Source of the DNA: Streptomyces genisteinicus
Lineage (GTDB): Bacteria > Actinomycetota > Actinomycetes > Streptomycetales > Streptomycetaceae
Direction: 5' to 3'
DNA: 64,000 bases
NCBI RefSeq assembly: GCF_014489615.1
Contig: NZ_CP060825.1
Span: 5,688,001-5,752,000 of the forward strand
Shown here: one piece after another, positions 42,701-52,300 of the stretch
How positions within the stretch are numbered: position 1 is the stretch's first letter
Layout: every line of letters starts with the position of its first letter
The notes under the pieces: generated by a model
What the model was told of the DNA's origin: nothing
What the model saw: only the letters and a program-made list of their open reading frames with translations
Databases searched by the model: none
Translations under genes and position numbers: made by a program

Positions 42701-43267
42701 ATGCTCCCGCCGCTGCTGCGGGGCCTGGTGCGGCTGCCGGCCGCCCGGGGCGACGACGCCGGTTCCGCGGCGCTCGCCCGGCGGCTGGCCGAGGCGCCGG
42801 AGGCGGACCGGGAACGGATCGTCCTCGAACTGGTGCAGGCGCAGGTCGCGTCGGTGCTCGGCCACGCGTCCGCCGCCTCGGTCGACCCGGAACGGGCGTT
42901 CAAGGACCTCGGCTTCGACTCGCTGAGCGCGGTCGAGCTCCGCAACCGGCTCACCCGCGCCACGGGGGTGCGGCTGCCGGCCACCGTGGTGTTCGACCAC
43001 CCCAGCCCCGCGGCCGTCGCCCGTCACCTGCTGCCGGAACTCGCACCGGACGGCGCCGCGGTGCCGCGGTCCGAGGACGAGGAGATCCGCGCACTGCTCG
43101 CGTCGATCCCCGTCGACCGGCTGCGCAAGGCAGGGCTGCTCACCACGCTCCGTGATCTGGCCGACGGCGATCCGCCCGCCCCGGGCGCCGAGGAGGCGGA
43201 GGCCACCTCCTTCGACGACATGGACGCGGAGGCCCTGATCCGGATGGCGCAGGAGGACCTCGCATGA
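36785..43267 (+). CDS. Type I PKS, one module KS-AT(malonyl)-DH-ER-KR-ACP (PKS4), 2160 aa
   Basis: Adds one malonyl unit and reduces it fully, ending the predicted polyene run. The N-terminal docking helix MTESIDQQEKLVRYLKKVAV is class 1a-like and pairs in type with the PKS3 tail. KS C210; AT S649 in GHSVG with HAFH at 747-750 (malonyl); DH H952 and D1128 (DASLH); ER from about 1411 with HAAAGGVG at 1552; KR GGTGGLG from 1740, LDD (B-type), Y1880; ACP S2046. The C-terminal tail differs from PKS1-3: IRALLASIPVDRLRKAGLL, then an acidic FDDMDAEALIRMAQEDL motif, which resembles class 1b docking tails. Start ATG 36785 lies 14 bp after the PKS3 stop; GTG 36767 overlapping that stop is an alternative. 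The KS-AT linker region is identical DNA to PKS2 module 2. Confidence 0.95.
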   Translation: MTESIDQQEKLVRYLKKVAVELNDTRAQLEEVESRATEPLAIVGMSCRYPGGVTSAEDLWELVASGRDAITGLPTDRGWDLERLYDPDPDRSGTVYAQGGGFLEGIGEFDADFFGISPREALAMDPQQRLLLEATWEAFEDAGIDSASLRGSDTGVYCGLGVTDYSVAPEGSLAQVEGFQLTGGSASVSSGRISYLFGLEGPAVSVDTACSSSAVALHMAAQALRAGECSLALAGGVALMPGPFMLREFSRQRGLAVDGRCKAYAESADGTGFSDGLGLVVLERLSDARRNGRRILGLIRGTAINQDGASNGLTAPNGPSQERVIRRALENGGLRLSDVDAVEGHGTGTKLGDPIEAQALLATYGRDRAGEPLWLGSIKSNIGHTSAAAGVAGVIKMVMAMRHGMLPQTLHVDTPSSHVDWESGEVRLLTETRKWAAEDGRPRRAGISSFGVSGTNAHIIVEEAPAAEEPAPVERTVSGAPVPVVVSARTDAALTAQVERLRVQVLARPELSLLDTAYSLVTSRALLERRAVVVASDREELLARLGDVAAGEPGVGGKSAFLFTGQGSQRRGMGLELASRFPVFEQALSEACAELDPRLGRSLRELLAADGEVLNATEITQAALFAVEVALFRLAESLSIRPDFLIGHSVGEIAAAHVAGVLSLADAAELVVARGRLMGGLPAGGAMVAVQAAEAEVAASLTGFEGRLEIAAVNGPLAVVVSGDADAADEWLPAWEGRKTSRLRVSHAFHSPRMEPMLDEFRTIAEGLTYDMPTIPVVSNVTGEVVAGFDAEYWVRHVRQAVRFADGVATLWDLGVRRFLELGPDAVLTAMARQCVEDQDAEAAFIPALRAKHPESETFAAFLGRAHTSGAGVDWDAYYTGTGARRVDLPTYAFQRENYWLMPSAGAGDVAAAGLDRVEHPVLAAAVQFGDRDEWVFTGRISGESQPWVLDHVVLGAVIVPGTAWVELASVVGRRVGAPVVDELVMEAPLLLEEGAAAQLRVTVGPAGDDGSREVAVFARPENSETTDGTGSNGADERAEPVCHARGRLAAEDTAAAPWVPSEWPPTGGAVMTADALYAGMAELGFDYGPLFQGVRTAWKVAGDSYAEVALPGDTGGEDFGIHPALFDASLHAGLPQDGPRDTAVLPFSWSGVRTGRRGLSRVRVRMRRVDETAFGLDVVSESGEPVLSLERLDLRPVDPAQLERLRHGGRQTVHRLDWVPVATGEARSARVAVLGGAAATGERFTDLAALERTLAGGGRAPELVVTAIDTPEDADPTATAARTAAAAALTAVQEWLASEWLGDARLVVLTRGAVAVRDGESPGIAQAAVWGLLRSAQSEHPDRILLVDLAPDAPFPGRGLLPEADPAPAPDGDGPDWGALLETGEPQLAVRDGEVFAPRLGTAPSVADDAWRLAVTRKGSLDGVEITPGDARRPLAAGEVRLSVRAAGVNFRDVLIALGLYPQDAPLGAEAAGVVLETGADVTGLAPGDRVFGIVTDSFGPVAVAHAGLLARMPEAWTFTEAASVPVAYATALYGLVDRGGLRAGERVLVHAAAGGVGTAAVQIARHLGAEVFATAGPSKWDAVRGAGVAADHLASSREPGFADAFLDVTGGAGVDVVLNSLAGDFTDASLSLLPRGGRFVEMGKTDIRDADEVAARWPGVAYGAFDLWEAGPERLGELLREIVSLFRDGVLALAPIRTWDVRQGREALRYLREGRNTGKLVLTVPAPLGSHGTVVVTGGTGGLGALFARHLATAYGARRLLLLSRSGPAAEGAAGLVAELAESGCEARVVACDVSDRDQLAAALGALEHPVTAVVHTAGVLDDGVVESLTPERVASVMRPKLDAAWHLHELTAGADLSAFVVFSSVASLMGSPGQANYAAANASLDALAAVRRAAGLPAVSLAWGLWSEAAGMAASLDEAELARLERMGMKALTAESGLALFDQALGADAPVVVPVLLETAALRSQARAGMLPPLLRGLVRLPAARGDDAGSAALARRLAEAPEADRERIVLELVQAQVASVLGHASAASVDPERAFKDLGFDSLSAVELRNRLTRATGVRLPATVVFDHPSPAAVARHLLPELAPDGAAVPRSEDEEIRALLASIPVDRLRKAGLLTTLRDLADGDPPAPGAEEAEATSFDDMDAEALIRMAQEDLA
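38147..38376 (+). repeat. 230-bp exact repeat, KS-AT linker of PKS4 (copy of 16747-16976)
   Basis: Second copy of the exact repeat described at 16747-16976. Downstream of it the AT sequence remains closely similar to the malonyl-AT blocks of PKS2 and PKS3 but with scattered differences. Confidence 0.9.
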
Positions 43268-43319
43268 CACCGGCCGAGAACGCCGCCGCCGCAATCGGCT
43301 CGGAAACGAAGGAATAGAC

Positions 43320-46300
43320 ATGGCCACCGACCAGAATCAGCTCGTCGAGGCGCTCCGCACGTCCCTCAAGGAGACCGACCGGCTCCGTCAGCTCAACAAG
43401 CGGCTGCTCGCCCAGGCCGGTGAGCCGCTGGCCATCGTCGGCATGAGCTGCCGCTACCCCGGCGGCATCGCCTCGCCCGAGGAGCTGTGGGAACTCGTGG
43501 CGGCCGGACGCGACGCCGTCTCCGGCCTGCCCGACGACCGGGGCTGGGACCCGGCACGCATCTACGACCCGAGCATGACCCGCCCGGGCTCCGTCTCCAC
43601 CAGCGGCGGCGGATTCCTCGACGGCATAGCCGAGTTCGACGCCGAGTTCTTCGGCATCAGCCCCCGCGAGGCGCTCGCCATGGACCCGCAGCAGCGGCTG
43701 CTGCTGGAGGCGTCCTGGGAGGCGTTCGAGCACGCGGGCATCGACCCCACCTCGCTGCGCGGCAGCGACACCGGCGTCTTCTGCGGCGTCGGCACCAGCG
43801 ACTACTGCACGGTGCCCGCGGGCAGCCTGCCCCACATCGAGGGCTTCCAGCTCACCGGTGGCGCCGCCAGCGTCTCCTCCGGACGCATCAGCTACGTGTT
43901 CGGCCTGGAGGGCCCGGCGGTCTCCGTCGACACGGCGTGCTCCTCGTCGGCCGTCGCCCTGCACATGGCCGCGCAGGCCCTGCGCAACGGTGAGTGCTCC
44001 ATGGCGCTCGTCGGCGGTGTGACGGTGATGTCCGGGCCGTTCCTCCTCGCCGAGTTCAGCCGCCAGCAGGCGGTGTCCCCGGACGGCCGCTGCCGCGCCT
44101 ACGCGGCCTCCGCCAACGGCACCGGATTCTCCGACGGCCTCGGCCTGGTGGTCCTGGAGCGCCTGTCGGACGCCCAGCGCAACGGCCGCCGCATCCTCGG
44201 CCTGATCCGTGGCACCGCGATCAACCAGGACGGCGCGTCCAACGGCCTCACCGCCCCCAACGGCCCCTCCCAGGAACGGGTGATCCGCCAGGCGCTCGCC
44301 AACGCCGGGCTGCGCCCCGCTGACGTGGACGCCGTCGAGGGCCACGGCACCGGCACCGTCCTGGGCGACCCGATCGAGGCGCACGCCCTGCTGGCGACCT
44401 ACGGCCGCGAGCGGGACAACGGCCCGCTGTGGCTGGGCTCGATCAAGTCCAACATCGGGCACACCTCGCTGGCCGCGGGCGTCGCCGGTGTCATCAAGAT
44501 GGTCATGGCGATGCGCAACGGCGTGCTGCCGCGCACCCTGCACGTCGACGAGCCCTCCCCGCACATCGACTGGGAGGCCGGCGACATCGAGCTGCTGACC
44601 GAGGCACGACCGTGGCCCGCGGGGGAGCGCCCCCGCCGTGCCGCCGTGTCGTCGTTCGGCGTCTCCGGCACCAACGCGCACATCGTCCTGGAGGAGGCGC
44701 CCGCCGGGACGCCCGCCGGGACGCCCGCCGAGGACGCCGCTCCGGCGCGGCCGATGCCCGCCGTGCCCGTGACCGTGTCCGGCCGCACCGCCGCCGCGAT
44801 GCGCGCCCAGGCCGACCGGCTCCGGGCCCATGCCCTGGCCCGGCCCGAACTGTCCCTCACCGACCTCGGCTTCTCCACCGCCACCACCCGGGCCCACCTG
44901 GAGCACCGCGGCGTCGTGGCGGCGGCGGGCCGCGAGGACCTGCTGGCGGGCCTCGCGGCCCTCGCCGCCGGCGAGCCGTCCCCGCTGACCGTCGAGGGCC
45001 GTGCCCTGCCCGGCGCCAAGCCGGTGTTCGTGTTCCCGGGGCAGGGGGCGCAGTGGGAGGGCATGGCAGTCGAACTGCTCGACACCGCGCCGGTGTTCGC
45101 GGCGGAGGTCGCGGCCTGCGGGGAGGCGCTGGCGGAGTTCGTGGACTGGCGTCTGGAGGATGTGCTGCGGGGTGTGCCCGGGGCGCCGTCGCTGGAGCGC
45201 GTGGATGTGGTGCAGCCGGCGCTGTTCGCGGTGATGGTGTCGCTGGCGGCGTTGTGGCGTTCGTACGGCGTCGAGCCGTCCGCCGTCGTCGGCCACTCGC
45301 AGGGGGAGATCGCGGCCGCGTACGTGGCGGGCGGTCTGTCGCTCAGGGACGCGGCGCGGATCGTGGCGGTGCGTTCGCAGCTGGTGCGTGACCGGCTGGC
45401 GGGTCTGGGCGGCATGATGTCGGTGGCCCTGCCGGTGGCGGCCGCGGAGGAGCTGATCGCCCCCTACTCGGGTGCGGTGTCGGTGGCGGCCGTGAACGGC
45501 CCCTCGTCCGTCGTGGTGGCGGGTGACCCGGCGGCGCTGGACGAGATCGCCGCCCGCTGCGAGAGCGACGGGGTCCGCGCCCGCCGCGTCAACGTCGACT
45601 ACGCCTCCCACTCGGCCCAGGTGGAGACCATCCGGGCCGAACTGCTGGCCGCGCTGGCCCCCGTCGAGCCCACCAGCGGCCGGGTGCCCTTCCACTCCAC
45701 CGTCACCGGCGGCTTCATCGACACCGCGACGACGGACGCCGGCTACTGGTACCGCAACCTGCGCGCCCAGGTCGGCTTCGAACCCGCCGTCCGCGCGCTC
45801 GTCGACCACGGCACCGGCTGCTTCCTGGAGATGTCCCCCCACCCCGTGCTCGCCATGGCCGTGGAGGGGACGATCGCCGACCACGGCACCGACCGGCACG
45901 TCGGAGTCGTCGGCTCCCTGCGGCGCGGCGAGGGCGGTCTGCCGCGCTTCCTGCTGTCCCTGGGCGAGGCGCACACCGCCGGCGTGCGCACCGACTGGGC
46001 CACAGCGTTCGCCGGAGCCGGCGCACGGCAGGTCCCGCTGCCCGTCTACGCCTTCCAGCACAAGCGGTACTGGCTCGACGCCACCGGACTCGCCGACGCC
46101 TCCGCCGTCGGCCTCGGCCCCGTGGAACACCCCGTGCTCGCCGCCGCCGTCGAGGTCGGCGACCGCGACGAATGGATCCTCACCGGCCGCGTCTCCCCCC
46201 AGGGGCAGCCCTGGACCCGGGACCACGCCCTCTTCGGCACCACCGTCCTCCCGGGCGCGGCCCTGCTGGAACTGGTGCTCTCCGCGGGCCGGCACCTGGG

Positions 46301-49300
46301 CTGCGACCTGGTCGAGGAACTGGGCCTCGACGCCCCGCTGGTCCTCGGCGACGACAGTGTCCGCGTCCAGGTCACCGTCGGCGCAGCCGACGCCGAAGGC
46401 CGCCGCGAGGTGGCCGTCTGGTCCGGCACGGACACCGTCGGCGTGGCGGACGGCGACACCGTCCGCCACGCCCGCGGCCGGATCGCCCCCGGCGGCGAGC
46501 CGCCGGCCGCCCATCACTCCGCATGGCCGCCCGCCGGAGCCGAACCCGTCCCGGTGGACGCCCTGTACACGGCCCTGGCCGAGGCCGGACTCGACAGCGG
46601 CCCGCTGTTCCAGAGCATCCGGACGGCGTGGACCCTCGGCGACGGCGACGGAGTCTGCGCCGAACTCGCCCTGCCCGAGGGCACGGACTCCGGCGGCTAC
46701 ACCGTCCACCCGGCCCTGCTGGAGTCCGTGGTCCACCTCGCCCACCGGCCCGGCGCCGCCGCGCCGTCCGCCGCCTCCTGGTCCGGCCTGCGGCTGGCCG
46801 GCGAGGGGACCGGAACGCTGCGGGTGCGCCTGACGCCGGCCGGTGAGGGGGCGCTGCGGCTCGATCTCCTCGACACCGAGGGCGCACCCGTCGCGCACGC
46901 CGAGCGGATCGCGCTGCGCCCCGCCGAGCCGCCCCGCGAGGGGCAGCGGCGCCGCGCCCAGGACGCGCTGCTCCGCCTCGACTGGACACCGCTGACGCCC
47001 ACCGCCGCCGACCCGGTGCCCGTCGCCGCACTCGGCACCGCGGAGGGAACGGAACGCGGAATCGCACGCGGAGCCGCCGACGGAGCCGCACGCGGAACCG
47101 CTGACGGAGCCGCACGCGGGAGCGCCGAAGGCACCGTGCAGGGAGTCGCCGAGGGAACCGCCGGCGGAACGGCCGAGGGCGCCGGCGAGCGCCACGCCGG
47201 TATCGCCGCGCTCGAACAGGCCGTGGCCGACGGCGCGACGGCGCCCCGGCTGGTCGTCGCCTCCGTCGCCACCCCCGCCGGCCCCGTGCCCGCAGCGGTG
47301 CGCGAGGCCGCGGCGCGGGCCGTGTCGCTGGTCCGGCAGTGGCCGGCCGGCGGCCCCCTGGGCGAGACCACGCTCGTGGTGCTCACCCGTGGTGCGGTCG
47401 CCACCGGCGACGAGACCCCCGACGCCGCGCAGGCCGCGGTGTGGGGCGTCGTCCGGGCCGCGCAGTCCGAACACCCCGGCCGCTTCCTGCTGGTGGACAC
47501 GGACCCGGGCCCGGAAGCCGCCCCGGCCCCGGAGCTCGGCACGCCCCGGGAAGCCGCCGAAGCCGCCGACGCGCCCCAAGCCACCGAAGCCACCGAAGCT
47601 CCCGCCGCCGACGGCACCGGCACCGCCGCCGGCCTCCCGTGGGCCGCGCTGCACGCCCTGGACGAGCCGCAGCTCGCCCTGCGCGGCGGCCGTGTCCTGG
47701 CGCCCCGGCTGACGAAGACGGGGTCCACCGCCACCGCACCGGCGCCGGTGGACCCGGACGGCACCGTGCTGATCACCGGAGCCCCGGGCGCACGGTTCGC
47801 CGAACACCTCGTCACCCGGCACGGCGCCCGCCGGCTCGTGCTGGCCGTCCCCGAGAACCCGAGCGGCACCGCCGACGCGCTCCCGGCGGAGCTGCCGGCC
47901 GCGCTGGAAGCCCTCGGCGCCGATGTGCGCGTCGTCGCCTGCGACCTCACCGACCGGGACCGGCTCGCCCTGCTGCTGGGCTCCCTGGAGCACCCGCTCA
48001 CCGCGGTCGTGCACTCCGCGGGCGACCCCGCCTCCGGCCTGATCGCCACCCTCGACGAGCAGGGCGTCGACGAGGCGCTGCGCGCCGCCGTCGACACGGC
48101 CTGGCACCTGCACGAGCTGACCGCGGACGCGGACCTCGCCGCGTTCGTGCTCTTCTCCTCCTTCGAAGGTCTGGCCGGCACACCCGGCCGGGCGGCGGCC
48201 TCCGCGGCCGGCGCCTCGCTCGCCGCCCTCGCCGGGAGCCGCCGCGCCGCCGGGCTCCCCGCCACCGCGCTCGCCTGGGGCCACCGGGCCGACCGTGACG
48301 ACGAGGGGGACCTCGGCGAGGCCCGCCGCGCCCTCGCGGCGCAGGCGGGGATCCTGCCACTGCCCGCCGCCCTGGCCCACGAGCTGTTCGACCGCGCCGT
48401 CGCGGGCGGGGAGGCGCTGCTCGCACCGGTCGACCTCGACCCCGCGGTGCTGCGCGAGCAGGCCCGGGCCGGACTGCTGCCCGCCCTGCTGCGCGGCGTC
48501 GTCCGGGTGCCCGCCCGGCGCGCCGCCACCGGCGGCACCCTGGCGCGCCGGCTCGCCGAGGTGCCCGAGGCCGAGCGGGAAGGCGTCGTGCTGGAACTGG
48601 TCCGGTCGCAGGCCGCGTCCGTACTCGGCCACGACTCCGCGGACGGGGTGGACGGCGAGCGCGCCTTCAAGGACCTCGGGCTCGACTCCGTCGGCGCGGT
48701 CGAACTGCGCAACCGCCTGTCGCGGAGCACGGGCGTTCCGCTGGCCGCCACCCTCGTCTTCGACCACCCGACACCGCTGGCCGTCGCCCGGCTGCTGCTG
48801 GCGCAGGCCGGGACCGACCGGGACTCCGCCCAGCCCGCCGCGCGGCGGCGGGGCGCCGCAGCCGACGAGCCGCTGGCGATCATCGGCATCGGCTGCCGCT
48901 TCCCCGGCGGGGTGACCTCCGCCGAGGACCTGTGGCAGCTCGTCGCCGAGGGCCGCGACGTGATCGGGCCGCTGCCCGGCGACCGCGGCTGGGACCTGGA
49001 ACGGCTCTACAGCCCCGACCGCGAGCAGAAGGGCACCACCTACGCGCGCGGCGGCGGCTTCCTGTCCGGCATGGGCGACTTCGACGCCGAGTTCTTCGGC
49101 ATCAGCCCCCGCGAGGCCATGGCCATGGACCCGCAGCAGCGCCTGCTGCTGGAGACCTCGTGGGAGACCCTGGAGCACGCGGGCATCGACCCGACCAGCC
49201 TGCGGGGCACCGACACCGGGGTCTTCGCCGGCATCACCGGATCCGACTACGGCATCCTCGTGCCCGACGACTACGAGGGCTACCGCGTCACCGGCACCAT

Positions 49301-52300
49301 GACGAGCGTCGCCTCCGGCCGCATCGCCTACACCCTGGGCCTGGAGGGGCCCGCCGTGTCCGTGGAGACGGCCTGCTCCTCCTCCGGAGTCGCCCTGCAC
49401 ATGGCCGCCCAGGCCCTGCGGGACGGCGAGTGCTCGCTCGCCCTCGCGGGCGGCGTCACCTTCATGACGACGCCGATCACCATGACCGAGTTCAGCCGCC
49501 AGGGCGCCAACTCGCCGGACGGACGCTGCCGCGCCTACGCGGCCTCGGCCGACGGCACCGGGTTCTCCGACGGGCTGGGCCTCGTGCTGCTGGAGCGCCT
49601 GTCGGACGCCCGGCGCAACGGCCGCCGCGTCCTGGGCCTGATCCGCGGCACCGCGATCAACCAGGACGGCGCCTCCAACGGCCTGACCGCGCCCAGCGGC
49701 CCGGCGCAGGAGCGGGTGATCCGCCAGGCGCTCGCCAACGCCGGTCTCACGGCGTCGGAGGTCGACGCGGTCGAGGGACACGGCACCGGCACGGTGCTCG
49801 GCGACCCGATCGAGGCCAACGCCCTGCTGGCGACCTACGGACGCGAGCGCGACGGCGACCCGCTGTGGCTCGGGTCGATCAAGTCGAACATCGGCCACAC
49901 GTCGGGGGCGGCGGGTGTCGCCGGCGTCATCAAGATGGTGATGGCCATGCGACACGGTGTGCTGCCGCGGACCCTGCACGCGGACGAGCCCTCGCCGCAC
50001 ATCGACTGGCGGTCGGGCGGGGTCGAACTGCTCACCGAGGCCCGGGAGTGGACGGCCGGCGGCCGTCCCCGCCGCGCGGGCGTCTCGTCGTTCGGCGTCA
50101 GCGGCACGAACGCGCACATCATCGTGGAGGAGGCCCCGCCCACCGGGCTCCCCGCCGCGGCCGTCCCCGACGCGACACCGTCCCCTGCGGCCACACCGTC
50201 CCCGGCCGTGACGGCGCCCGCGCCCGGTGCGCCCGCCGCCCCCTCGCCCCACGCGGTGTCCCCGGCGGCCGCCGTGTCCCCGCCGGCCGCCGTCCCGGTG
50301 CTGCTGTCCGCCCGCACCGCGGCCGCCCTCCGCGCCCAGGCCGAGCGTCTGCGGCGCCACCTGCTGGAGAACCCCGACGTCACCGTGCGGGACCTGGCGT
50401 ACGCGCAGCTGACGACCCGCGCCCGCCTGGAGCACCAGGCCGTGCTGGTGGCCGGTGACCGGGACGGGCTCGTCGCCGAACTGGCCGCGTTCGCCGTCGG
50501 CGACGTCGCCGAGCACACCGTGTCCGGCCGCCCCGCCGGCACCGCGAAGCCGGTGTTCGTCTTCCCCGGCCAGGGTGCGCAGTGGGAGGGCATGGCGGTC
50601 GAACTGCTGGACTCCTCACCGGTGTTCGCCGCCGAGATGGCCACCTGTGCCGCCGCGCTGGCCGAGTTCACCGACTGGCGGCTGGAGGACGTGCTCCGCG
50701 GTGCGCCCGGGGCCCCGTCGCTGGACCGGGTCGACGTGGTGCAGCCCGCCCTGTTCGCGGTGATGGTGTCGCTGGCCGCGCTCTGGCGGTCCCACGGCGT
50801 CGAACCGTCCGCCGTCGTCGGCCACTCCCAGGGCGAGGTCGCCGCCGCCTACGTGGCCGGCGGGCTGTCGCTGCGCGACGCAGCCCGGATCATCGCGCTG
50901 CGCAGCCGTATCGCCGGCGACCGGCTCATGGGGGCGGGCTGCCTGGCCTCGCTCGCCCTGTCCGCCGACCGGGTCGCGGAGATCGTCGCCCCCTACGGGG
51001 AACGGGTCACCGTGGCCGCCGTCAACGGCCCCGCCGCCGTGATCGTCGCCGGTGACCTCGACGTCGTGGACGACCTGGTCGCCCGGTGCGAACGCGAGGA
51101 GATCCGGGCGAAGCGCATCCCGGCGACCTTCGCGTCCCACTCCCCGCACGTCGAACCGGCGCGGGAGGAGATGCTGGAGGCGTTCGCCCCGGTCGAGCCG
51201 AGGAGCGGGACCGTCCCGCTCTACTCCACGGCCCTCGGCGGGTTCGTCGACACGGCGGCCATGGACGCCGCGTACTGGTACGCCAACCTCCGCAACCCGG
51301 TCGGCTTCGAGCCTGCGATCCGGGCCCTCGCCGAGGACGGCGCCGGCTGCTTCCTGGAGATGTCCCCGCACCCGGTGCTGGGCGTCGCGACGGAGGACAC
51401 CCTCGCCGCCGTGGCCGCCGGGGGCGCCGCACGGGCCGGCGTCGTCGGCTCGCTGCGCCGGGGGCAGGGCGGCCCGCGCCGCTTCCTGCTCTCCGTCGCC
51501 GAGGCCCACCTGGCCGGGGTGCGGACCGACTGGAACGCCGCCTTCGACGGTCCGGCGCCCCGGCGCGTGGCGCTGCCCACCTACGCGTTCCAGCGCAAGC
51601 GGTACTGGCCGCAGGCCCGCCCGGCGGCCGGGGACCCGGCGGTGTCGGGACTCGGACGGGTCGGGCACCCGGTGCTCACCGCCGGGATGCGGCTCCCCGA
51701 CCGGGACGAGTGGGTGCTCACCGGACGGCTGTCCCACGATTCCCAGCCCTGGCTGCGCGACCACGCCGCCTTCGGGCTGCCCGTCGCCCCGAACACCACC
51801 CTGGTCGAACTGGCGCTGGCGGCCGGGCGCGACACCGGCACACCGCTCCTCGACGTACTGCACTTCGAGGCACCGCTGCTGCTGCCGGACGGGGCGGCAC
51901 TGCAGATCCAGGCGATCGTCGGCGTCCCGGACGCGGCGGGACGCCGACCGGTCTCCGTCCACTCGCGGCCCGACGGCGACCAGTCGGCCGACGCGACACG
52001 GCACTGCACCGGATGGCTGGCCCCGCACACCGCCCCGCACACCGGTCCGGACACCGCCCCGGACACCGCCCCGCTCACCGGTCCGCACACCGGCCCGGCC
52101 GCCGGTCCCCTCGGCGCCTGGCCGCCCGCCCACGCCGAACCGGCGCCCGTGGACGAGCTGTACGCGTCCCTCGCAGCCCTCGGTCTCGACTGCGGCCCCG
52201 CGCTCCAGGGCGTGCGGGCGACCTGGCGCTCCGGCTCCGAGGTGTACGCCGAACTCGCCCTGCCCGACGGCACCGGGACCGCCGGATTCGGTGTCCACCC

